The position numbers and the translations under genes were made by a program. The notes under the pieces are model-generated. The model saw only the letters and a list, made by a program, of their open reading frames with translations. It was not told where the DNA came from and made no database searches. A stretch of DNA of 64,000 bases from Pagrus major. Its lineage: Eukaryota; Chordata; Actinopteri; Spariformes; Sparidae. The DNA lies in assembly GCF_040436345.1 (NCBI RefSeq), contig NC_133235.1, positions 21,848,660-21,912,659 of the forward strand, read 5' to 3'. Below are positions 52,601 to 60,000 of this stretch, piece by piece; the stretch's first letter is position 1; each line of letters opens with the position of its first letter.

Positions 52601-54143
52601 TTTCTATCCCAAGGTCATAGTGGAATGCGTTCCAAAATGGATTACGTTCCCACTCTCGCTCTCTCGTTCCCTCCATCTCTCTGTTTCGCCATTCTTTCCC
52701 CCCTTTATTGCTTTCGTTCTCGTTCCTTTCTCCAGGTTCTCCGTCTCTCTCTCGTTTAATGGCTTACACATGTCAGCCAAGTGGCCGTGGCACCGCTGTG
52801 ACAAAGTGAAAATGCCCCAGTGCTCAGTCCCATGCTGTTCCTCCCAGGGTTAGATCACAGTGTTCTGCTTACAGTACACAACCCCAGCCCTCTGCCAACC
52901 CACCTGTCCAAACCACACTATCAGGATGCCTCATTCATCAGCCGCTCCTCCAGTCCTTTTGTAATTGCCGGCTGTTATCAGCGAGGAAAAAAACTGACAC
53001 TTTGGGTTTTCTTTCGCCTTGAGGGGCAGATATTGTTCATACGACTCTGACCTCAAAATAGAACCACCAACAAAAGCTGTAATTGCCAGTTCAAAAAAAT
53101 GTTTCTCCTGCCTCTCCGGGTCTGTAATTAAAGCTAATCTTGAAAGAGTTTAGGCTGCAAACTGTTCGGAACAACCTGCATGGTTTATGTTGCTTGGAAG
53201 GAAGGAAGGTGCGCGGGCGGGTGTAAATGCAGGTGTGTGTCTCATTTCCAAGCAAGGAAAGGGAGGGACTGATAAGACTCGGGTGAAGAAGAGGAGCTGC
53301 TGTGATGTAAGGACGTTTGTACATGTCATCAACAATGGCTGCCTGAGAAACATAGCCCTAAGGCCGCAAATACCACGCAGCAGCTGTAGCGCAAAGAAAA
53401 AAAAGTCTCCTGTTCTGATCGTCTCCATCATTCCTCCACCGACAGAGACGAGTCCAAACAGTCGACAAAGGACGGAAAAGACTCGTTTCTCGAGGAGCTC
53501 TACGAAGAAGTCTTCCACAAGAATGGCCCCCATATGTTTCACATTATAAAAAAGGTCTCCAGTGCACCCGACAGCACAGGAACCCCCAAATTATAGCCGC
53601 TGCAGAACACAATTCGTCTAAAAAGCTAAAAAAAAACGACTCAGAGAGGTCAAGTCGAGCTTTAGGGAGCTCGAGTCGAGGGGCTGTAAATAAATACTCT
53701 TTCACATGAAAAAAGAAACACAAGATCAGTGCTTGCTCAGTTTGAATGACTCCCTTCTCTGTCTCCAGAGTGCTGCTGGTAGAGCTGGAGGACAAACACA
53801 CACACACACGCACACACACACAGGACTCAGAGCCAAAGTAAATAAAGAGAGCAGTGGCCTGTTTTGCTCTTTGAATAAATGAGCAAACTCAATGAGATGT
53901 GACTGAGCAAAGGGCTGAAGAGAAGAGAAAACCTCTCTGTGAGGTGCTGCAGTGTGTGGAGCTCTAATCCTGCTTTTTGGGGGTTTTTTTAAGCACTGAC
54001 CAGCCCGACTTTCTTTTTTTTTTTTTTTTTTAAACCCTCCCTTTGCTAATGATTGACGGTGGAAAAGTTCAGACTTACCTTTTCAAACTGCTCTGGATCT
54101 CCTCTCTGTCTCCTCTTCTGTTTCTCTTTGTCAGTCAGAGCTG
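19835..54143 (-). CDS. tns3: tns3 (tensin-3), complete coding region
   Basis: Focal-adhesion adaptor joining integrin tails, actin and phosphotyrosine partners. Coding starts at 46554 and uses 26 exons totalling 4104 nt (1367 aa; human about 1445). Exons in order: 46554-46405, 46182-46132, 46031-45909, 44583-44519, 43465-43382, 42176-42064, 41577-41517, 40904-40829, 40740-40611, 40355-40290, 39169-39068, 33889-32711, 28227-28082, 27989-27857, 27719-27651, 25096-24964, 24650-24112, 24008-23922, 23827-23696, 22280-22185, 21249-21172, 20967-20890, 20684-20516, 20425-20357, 20138-20109, 19979-19835. Every phase joins. Domains: phosphatase-like (1-170), C2 (170-330), Ser/Pro-rich middle (340-1080), SH2 (1090-1200), PTB (1220-1365). 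Adjacency to igfbp1/igfbp3 supports tns3 over tns1 or tns2. Confidence 0.94.
21172..24008 (-). CDS. tns3: tns3 SH2-domain exons
   Basis: Exons 24008-23922, 23827-23696, 22280-22185 and 21249-21172. Reads [18 protein letters not shown], then [20 protein letters not shown] with the phosphotyrosine-binding Arg at about residue 1118, then [20 protein letters not shown] and [17 protein letters not shown]. All hallmark SH2 positions are present. Confidence 0.94.
24112..28227 (-). CDS. tns3: tns3 central-region smaller exons
   Basis: Exons 28227-28082, 27989-27857, 27719-27651, 25096-24964 and 24650-24112. Low-complexity middle part with [43 protein letters not shown] and [13 protein letters not shown], the last resembling the basic/Ser motif before the SH2 in other tensins. 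Many Ser-Pro sites suggest phosphorylation. Confidence 0.9.
26679..27000. mobile_element. Miniature transposon, family B copy 2 (truncated) in tns3 intron
   Basis: Starts aggagacctcttacgc and matches 12699-13156 (gcaccaacagaagctcc, ctgctcctgaaacgcctc, gaccaatcagagcagac) up to about 27000, where it passes into unrelated repeat sequence. Confidence 0.7.
27040..27420. repeat. Dispersed repeat, family D copy 1
   Basis: Shares gggctcagcagcctcc, agcatgttaacttcag and an end tattgcacctttaa with 45040-45608. It abuts the truncated family B element, suggesting nested insertion. Confidence 0.5.
28498..28917. repeat. Large imperfect inverted repeat (foldback) in tns3 intron
   Basis: Left arm 28498-28660 pairs with right arm 28766-28917: for example gtgaaaatctggaggga at 28548 against tccctccatattttcac at 28852, and ttcaaccacttcct at 28640 against aggaagtggttgaa at 28777. 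Loop about 105 bases. No coding capacity. Confidence 0.8.
29245..29290. repeat. GT microsatellite, tns3 intron
   Basis: GT repeat of about 18 units with a short interrupted tail. Confidence 0.95.
30601..31131. mobile_element. Miniature inverted-repeat transposon, family A copy 2 in tns3 intron
   Basis: Left end aggacaagttcacccgaaaa, right end (reverse complement) aggataagttcacccgaaaa; the inverted repeat runs on for about 45 bases. TTAA lies directly outside both ends (30597-30600, 31132-31135). 531 bp, no coding capacity. Second copy at 10031-10570. Confidence 0.85.
31270..31314. repeat. Short tandem repeat, 11-bp unit
   Basis: About four copies of ttgaaagtgaa with small changes. Confidence 0.8.
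32711..33889 (-). CDS. tns3: tns3 large central exon
   Basis: 1179 nt between tattttgcag and gtaagat, residues about 341-733. Intrinsically disordered Ser/Gln/Pro-rich sequence with motifs shared by tensins: [38 protein letters not shown], and an LD-like helix [14 protein letters not shown]. It also has a six-Asn run encoded by mixed AAC/AAT codons. Confidence 0.93.
34826..34848. repeat. (CTC)n run
   Basis: About eight CTC units in a tns3 intron. Confidence 0.9.
35189..35560 (-). promoter_or_regulatory. Possible internal promoter/first exon of tns3
   Basis: GC-richer block with C-runs and CCGCCTC-type motifs upstream, followed on the minus strand by an ATG at 35283 and a hydrophobic frame ([19 protein letters not shown]) that reaches a good donor AAG|gtaagag at 35188. 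The frame ends in phase 0 while the next exon (33889) needs phase 1, so it could serve only as non-coding leader. Speculative. Confidence 0.2.
36812..37154. mobile_element. hAT-like miniature transposon in tns3 intron
   Basis: Starts agggttgcaaccaacaatta and ends (reverse complement) agagccacaatgaacagctg, imperfect terminal repeats with attaatc motifs; body with aaacccaaagactcttcatt and gcaaatgtttgacatttt is characteristic of an abundant percomorph element. A fragment lies at 47880-47960. Assignment to hAT is from memory of the family. Confidence 0.65.
38396..38460. repeat. GT microsatellite, tns3 intron
   Basis: GT repeat with a few GC interruptions. Confidence 0.95.
38873..38915. repeat. 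GT microsatellite, tns3 intron
   Basis: About 21 GT units, 410 bases from the previous GT array. Confidence 0.95.
39068..42176 (-). CDS. tns3: tns3 C2-domain exons
   Basis: Exons 42176-42064, 41577-41517, 40904-40829, 40740-40611, 40355-40290 and 39169-39068. PTEN-type C2 domain: [20 protein letters not shown], then [66 protein letters not shown], and the tensin signature [17 protein letters not shown] at the end. Confidence 0.92.
39357..39600. repeat. Dispersed repeat, family E fragment
   Basis: Contains gttagcttagcttagctaaaagactgg and, inverted, aagctaagctaactg; same core as 48725-49101. Confidence 0.5.
39981..40020. repeat. (CA)20 microsatellite, tns3 intron
   Basis: Uninterrupted CA dinucleotides. 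Confidence 0.97.
42490..42690. repeat. Dispersed repeat, family E fragment
   Basis: cagttagcttagcacaaagactg and aacagctagccctgccctgac match the family E core at 18190-18240 and 49260-49325. Confidence 0.5.
43382..46182 (-). CDS. tns3: tns3 phosphatase-like domain exons
   Basis: Four exons: 46182-46132, 46031-45909, 44583-44519, 43465-43382. They contain GWPDMHAPP (Asp75) and [16 protein letters not shown], the CX5R phosphate-binding loop with Cys107 and Arg113. Tensin-1 has lost this cysteine, while tensin-3 keeps it, which supports the name. Both the WPD aspartate and the loop cysteine are intact here, so residual phosphatase activity is possible but not shown. Confidence 0.92.
43582..43610. 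repeat. (CA)n microsatellite, tns3 intron
   Basis: About 14 CA units. Confidence 0.95.
45040..45608. repeat. Dispersed repeat, family D copy 2
   Basis: Shares ggtctcagcagcctcc, ttagcatgctaacttcag and end gtgttgcacctttaa with 27040-27420. The longer frames within it are not genes. Confidence 0.5.
46405..46572 (-). CDS. tns3: tns3 start-codon exon
   Basis: ATG at 46554 begins [20 protein letters not shown], matching the start of vertebrate tensin-3. The exon reaches 46572 (acceptor tctcacag) with six in-frame codons before the ATG. Donor gtcagt after DNYL. Confidence 0.92.
48725..49101. mobile_element. Inverted-repeat element, family E, near-complete copy
   Basis: Left arm about 48728-48777 (agtttgaca..cttgccaagagctggataaa) pairs with right arm 49041-49100 (tttatccaactcttggcaag..agtcaaact). 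Centre holds gctaagctaagctaagctaagc. About 375 bp, no coding capacity. Confidence 0.7.
49380..49650. mobile_element. Inverted-repeat element, family E, decayed second copy
   Basis: Follows the first copy within 300 bp and keeps aaaccaaagcgtaaaaacaac, gctaagctaggctaaccagctg and atctaattctcagcaata. Interrupted by a pure G run. Confidence 0.6.
49421..49447 (+). repeat. Poly-G run of 27
   Basis: Twenty-seven consecutive G, flanked by attttac and tggtggtg. Could form a four-stranded structure or be an assembly artefact. Confidence 0.9.
54079..54143 (-). CDS. tns3: tns3 upstream exon (5'UTR or N-terminal extension)
   Basis: Flanked by ctctttcag and gtaagt, 65 nt. Read in the phase that joins the start-codon exon it is fully open and highly charged ([18 protein letters not shown]) and runs on as EATRVK into MEEGYELDL. 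It has no ATG itself, so it is either 5'UTR or part of a longer N-terminus begun further upstream. Confidence 0.6.
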
Positions 54144-54660
54144 CTGAAAGAGGAAGAGTGGTTTAAAGTCCTGCTCACAGAGCCCTCAGCCCGTCACACA
54201 GGCTTCATGCAGGCTGAGAGGCTCATTTTTTTTTTTTTTTCTTTTCCTCTGCTGGAATCTGCAGCCGAGCTCACTTTTTTGTGCTTTTTTTTTTTTTAAT
54301 GTCCCAGCTGGACCCGGTGCTCTCCTCCTCGGCTCTTATCTGTGGATGTCTGTCGGTGATAAAAATGGAAGTCTGTGCTCGGATCCAGACGTGCCGCTTG
54401 CTCCTGTTGCTGCTCAGCCCCCCCACCACAGCGCACTTCCTCCAGTCCAGGCTGCCGCTGCAGCCGCCACAAGTCCTGGCATGGGGATAGTCCTCCCACT
54501 GCGCCGCTAGGGCTGTCTCCCCCTTGTTCCCTCCCCCTTCCACCCTACCTCCCCCTGTCCGTGGCCTCCTCCTCCTCCCTCTGCCTCTCTCTCCGTTTGT
54601 TCTCACCCGCACCCCTCACACGCAGACGGAGACTTCCTCCAGCCAGCCCCCCTCCAACAA
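54144..54660 (-). promoter_or_regulatory. tns3: Possible tns3 promoter / 5'UTR area
   Basis: The most GC-rich block upstream of the first supported tns3 exon, purine-rich on the minus strand, with T-runs at 54229-54240 and 54286-54297. One good donor (GAG|gtaggg, after 54549) could end a first exon. No TATA box is evident. Placement rests on position and composition only. Confidence 0.3.
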
Positions 54661-54823
54661 GAAACCTCTACACATCTAAAGACAATGACGAAGTTTGCAG
54701 GAATACAATCAGCTTTTTGTGTCAAAGTGTAATTCTGCAAGTTGATACCGACAGGCGCAGAAAAAAGGCGCGCAGACTAAATTATTTGAGGTTTCTGCAT
54801 AGGCTGTATGTTTTTACTCTTAA

Positions 54824-55090
54824 AGGGGCAATGTGTAGTTTTAGAGAAGAGATTCAAACCCAGAATTTTTATATTTACAATATTAATGAGGTCATAATAC
54901 AAACCCAGAAATGTTTGTTTCTTTCCATAAGTGAATAAACAAGCTGTTCTCAGAGGAAAATAAGGTTTGAAGCTAGAAAGGTGGCAGGGTCCGCCACATG
55001 TAAACAAAGTAAAACAGAATGAAATTGTGTATAAGTATACTTATATCAGTCAATGATTAAAATGTCTTCCTCAAACTACATAGTGCACCT
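54824..55090. mobile_element. Miniature inverted-repeat transposon, family C, complete copy
   Basis: Left end aggggcaatgtgtagttt, right end (reverse complement) aggtgcactatgtagttt, with TTAA directly outside both (54820-54823, 55091-55094). 267 bp, non-coding. Confidence 0.85.
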
Positions 55091-55769
55091 TTAACTTTAT
55101 TGAAAAACTTCCAATTTATGACTTGTGATACATGTTCCAGAGAGCTTTTCACAATAAAAGCTGCAGTATTTCACAGTATAATACATTTTTTTCCAAATTC
55201 TAACAAAATAAAAATACCATGAATAAATTTGATCGCGCAATGTATTATAAAACCCAAGAAAAGGAAAGAGTAACACAGAAGAACAACAACAACAAACTTT
55301 CGAGGTCTGCTAAACAACTGGAGTCAATTTGAAACTTCTAAATAACCTAATAATGTTCACCAATTTCTGATTTTTGAAGTTTTCAATGGCAGTCAGATAT
55401 GTTTTTAAAGTTTTATGGAGGCTTTTTATGTATATTTGTCAGCCAAAAATCACACATTTCTCTCAAAGGTTTTTAATGACCTTTATCTTTAGGTTTTTAT
55501 GTGTAAAATTCTCTATAAATAGCCTATTTAAGTTTGTTTCACTGTTTTAACGGTAGCCTACATAGTAAGGAAAGACCAGTTATCGGCCTAGCTGATTGTT
55601 TTTACCAATATTCAGCATCTTTCCGATTATCCGTATCTGTGTTTTTGTGTCCAATTGCCGATAAATGAATTTAAAAATTCAGTACTTTGGCTTTGATGCA
55701 GCATTCTCTGTGCAGTAATAGTCTCTCTCTTTTGGGTGTATATTCAGAGTATAGGGTAGGGTAAAAAAG

Positions 55770-55975
55770 TAGCCAGCTAGAAGTCATACTTGAGTAAAGA
55801 TATGCTAAAATATTACTTTGGCAAAGGTAAAAATCACCCATATGAACAGTACTTGAGTAAAAATCTAATAGGGTCTAATGTTAAATGTACTTAAGTACCA
55901 ACAGTAATTTTCTTGCAGTAAATGTACTTGAGTATCACAAGTACAAGTAAAAGTAAATTATCTTTATATTGTGGG
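55770..55975. repeat. TACTTGAGTA-type dispersed repeat
   Basis: Several tacttgagtaaa / gtacttaagtacc units, ending aagtacaagtaaaagtaaat. Common in fish intergenic DNA. Confidence 0.55.
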
Positions 55976-56166
55976 GGTACTGCGAGGGTAAAAAGGAAAT
56001 AAAACTAACCTTGGGTAGAAAATTAAACACTGACCCAAATTTTTTATAACAGGGATCCCTCTAGAAAATCAAATGTTGAGAAAAAATGTATCTATTAATT
56101 ATTATTTATCTAAGGACCTGAACTTTTGATTGCCAAAAAACTTTGATAGAATTCATGAATTATTAA

Positions 56167-56270
56167 AGAGGCACTATGTAGTTTTGGAGAAGCAATTCAA
56201 ACTAAGAAATGTATTTGTAAGTTGTCCCTTGAGGTCAGTTTGTTTATTCGGTCATGAAAATGAATAAAAC
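56167..56270. mobile_element. Miniature transposon, family C fragment
   Basis: agaggcactatgtagttttgg after TTAA, then an internal deletion to gaggtcagtttgtttattcgg, matching the copy at 17531. Confidence 0.65.
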
Positions 56271-56454
56271 TAAAGGACTACTAGGATAGAAAGGCATGTT
56301 TAAGCATTAGCGCCATCCGTAGGTAAAAATGGATACTGCTCTTGACACACAGACATACTAAAGCCTCTGCTCATACAGTTTCAGTGTTTAATGCACAGTA
56401 CAGATACCCAGCTAGTAAATGAATGAATGAGTGAATCAAAATTGCCATGACAAC

Positions 56455-57033
56455 TTTATTTTTAATCACTTGAGAATAACATCGTAGTGGAGGGAATTTT
56501 TCATGGTTAATCATTATTTTGTCATGTCAGTATTTCAATCCAAACCAAAAGCATTTTCCACAGACAACAATCTTGTACATATATATATATATATATATAT
56601 TTTTTTTTTTTGCAAAAAATTAAAGAAAACATACACAAGTCAAGCTGCAAAAAACTACTACTACAAAAAATAAAATAAATCTGCATGGTAAAACTGTGCT
56701 CAACAAGCATATTTGTTAAAATCTACAAAAGCCTTATATTGAAATTGCTATGACAAATATATTCATTCAATATTTATGCATTAGCATAAGAGCATTAATT
56801 ATACTCAGCATTAAATTCATTAATATTCAAGCACCAAATCACCAAAAACTGCAAACAATCCAAACACTTGTGTATTACTTTTGTATATATGTAAATGATT
56901 GTAAAATTAGATTCAGTATTCAAACAAACTTCCCAAAATCTCATAGGTAGCAGGAAAAACATTTAGAAAAGCAAACTGCATAGGAACTGCTGGTGATAAC
57001 TAGTCTTGTTTCATTATTTTTCGATGCTGCGTT
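56455..57033 (-). other. dsp: dsp 3'UTR with poly(A) signal
   Basis: AT-rich tail of about 580 nt from the stop to AATAAA at 56460-56455 (tttatt on plus). It contains a short (AT)n run at 56578-56600. Confidence 0.55.
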
Positions 57034-60000
57034 TTAAGATTGAGTGCTGGAGCTATAGGTAGCAGAGCTGGAAGAGAAGCTGTAGCTGTAATTAGAGGAG
57101 TAATCCACACTGCCTCTGCGAGATCCATTCCTTGAGCCGGCAAGGGAGCCAGCCCTGGACCCAGAGCGAGATCCTGGGTTAGAGACATTGTAAGGGCTGC
57201 TGATTCCCTTGGAGGAAATTGAGGAGGCCTGCAGCATCTTCATACCATTGCTTTCCTCCACCATGCAGCTGTCCATGGCTTCCTTGTAGGAGATCTTTAG
57301 TTTTGTCTTGGGACAGGTCAGAAACTTCTGGTGGTTCCGCGTATCCTGAAGCTTTTGGGCCCCCTGGCCATCTAGCCAGCCTCTGCGGATCGCCTCTTCG
57401 ATGGTGATGCGACGTGCAGCGCCAGGCTCTACCAGGCCTCCTGTCAGGTACTGAAACGCCAAAAATCTATAGCCAGCATCGTAAGGCAACCATGCCTCCT
57501 TCACTGCCTCTGCTGCAGACATCCTTCTTTTAGTCTTCACATCCTCAAAACCAACAAAGGCTTTCTGGGCAGGTTTCAGCTTGGTGGCCATGCTTTCATC
57601 AATGATGCTCTGATGGACAGCATCCTGCAGCGACAGTCTCTCACCAGTGGCAGGGTTGATAATACCACCTGTGCATGCCTGGGCCTCCAGTAGCCTTTGT
57701 GCAGTAAGAGTGTCAACTATGCCTCTTCGTTGAGCTTCAGGAATGGTTATTTTCTCCAAGGTCTCTGTGTCGAAGATTGCCCCCACAGGGCTATGGTCAT
57801 CGAACATGTCAGGGGGAGAAACGGTGATAGAAATACTGCTGAAGCGTTTACGGACAGTGGGAGAAGATGGTGTGAGCTGGGTGGGGCTGCTGCAGGTGAC
57901 CATGTCATCAACATTGCTGGCTGCAATGGTCATCTCGGTGCTGCTGGTTCTTTCGGTAATTTGGTCGGCAAAATGGGTCAAAGAAAGCTTTCCAGCACGA
58001 TACTGATCCAAAGCGCTCTGGTCAATGATACCCCGCTCCAGGCAGTCCTTGACGTCATACTGGGTTCCTGTTTTCCTGTCCACTATCACCAAACGTGCAG
58101 AGCCATCAGACCCCTTGATAGTTATTTCCTCCCACTCGCACTCCTGCTCAGACAAGTCCAGGAAAGTGTCATAATCAATGAGCTCCCGGTGGTAAGCTTC
58201 CCTCACTGACATCTCCAGCCCAGTGTCTGGGTCAACGATCACGACCCGCCTCTTGCGAAGGACATTGGTACGGCTCTCCTGTGACTTCACGGGCTTCTTC
58301 TTGTCTCTGAGTGGCAGGAGTATAAGACTTGTTTTGCGATCTGTGATGCACCTGTCCTTCAGCTGAAGATATGTCAGGTTCTCCTTAGTATTAGGGTCAA
58401 AGAATCCCTTAGTGTCATCTCCCTCGTAAGTTAGGATCTCATTCATCTCTTTACCAAAATATCCCCTTTCATAGGCTACAGCAACATCAATACGGTGGCT
58501 CTGTTTGGGGTCAATAATCCCACCACTAGCAATCTGGGCCTCAAGAAGACGGATTCCATGACCTTTCTCAATAAGATCTTTCGCAATAGCCTGGAAGAGG
58601 GAGATTGTGTTTCCTGTGTTTGGGTCAGTGTATCCAGTTACTGCCTTCTCTGCAGACAACAGCTTGGCCTTAAACTCTTTTCCTACCAGGCCTCTCTTTA
58701 CGGCGTCTTCAACTGTTAAGAAGATATTGTTGACTGGATCAACAATGAAGCCTGAGGCAGCTTGGGCCTCAAGAAGCTCCAGGGTGGTTCCTCTCATGAG
58801 CAGCCCTTCCTTCATTGCCTGATAGAAAGGAAGTATTCGGTCAGAGGCCTCCTCATAGATCCCTGCAATGCAAGTACTGCCATGGAGATAGGACTTTAGC
58901 TTGTCTTGAATTTCACTGCTGGTCAGCGTGCCATCCTTGTACTTCTGCAAATCAGTTTCATCCAGCAGTCCAGAATTGATAAGTTCTGTGAGAGAGACTT
59001 CACTACGTATACCCTGAACTGTGATGTTTTTAATGGGTTTTTCTGTAGCACGGAGCAGAAGCAAGCCAGCTACTGGTTCTACTGTACACTTCTTCCTAAG
59101 GTCATTATAGCCTGTCTTCTCTCCTGTCGCTGGATCTAGGTAGCAGGTGGGTTTTTTGTTCAAAGCCCTGTAGAGGTCCTCATCAATAAGATTGCGATCC
59201 AATGCCTGATCTTTTGGAAGGAACACACTCAGAACTGGGTCCAATATGCCTCCAACAGACTCCTGAGCCTGGAGCAAGCGGACGGCTGTGTCTTTGTCTA
59301 CGAGGCCCTTTTTGCAAGCCTGACCCACAGATAACACTTTGCCAGTGTATGGATCTCGGAAGCCTGTGCTAGCTGCTTCAGCTGTGACCAAGGTGTCTCT
59401 GTCCTCTGTGTCTACGATCCCTCTTGAGCAGGCAGTATCCACAGGCATCTTCTCATTATATGCGGGGTCAATTATGTAGCCTGTTGCTGCTTGAGCTTCC
59501 AGGAGCATGAGGGCGCTCTCTGGGCTGAGGAGCTTCTTGTTTTTGGCTTCAGTGAATGGCATTTTAACTTGACTAGATGTCATGCCAGCAATGACGCCAG
59601 TGCCCTTTAGACTAAGCTGGATGTCTGCAGCTACCTCATCCACTGTCTTTTTTCCCTTCAGGAGCTGGTCAAGAGTGGCTTTACTGATTATACCACAGTC
59701 ACAAAGCTGGTGGGCTGTGACTTTACGGCGCACCCCGTCAAATACCAACTTGGATGGATCGATTGTTGGGACCTTTTCATCTGTCTGGGTATACCTGTTG
59801 AAAGTGCTGGGTTTCTGCCGCAGCCTCTCTATCTCTCTCTCAAGGGCGTCTCTCCTGTGAGCCAGGTCTGATGCCTCCTTTTCAGAGATCGACAGACGGT
59901 TCTTGTACCTCTCCTCTACACTCTTTAGCTCTCTCATGAGCCTCTCGATCTCACTCTTCAGGGAGAGCCTCTCTCGTTCTGCCTTGTCTCTGTCTGATTC

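Larger units (their letters stand above)
54661..56440. other. Spacer between dsp 3' end and tns3 5' end
   Basis: No gene seen. Holds a complete family C transposon (54824-55090), a further family C piece (56167-56270), a tacttgagtaaa-type repeat (55770-55975) and a decayed repeat near 55590-55680 (cagttatcggcctagctgatt). Repeats fill much of the interval. Confidence 0.6.

Noticed and set aside
54271..54612. 113-codon Arg/Gly-rich minus-strand frame upstream of tns3
   Set aside because: Runs into an A/T homopolymer, resembles no tensin N-terminus, and is expected of GC-rich promoter DNA.
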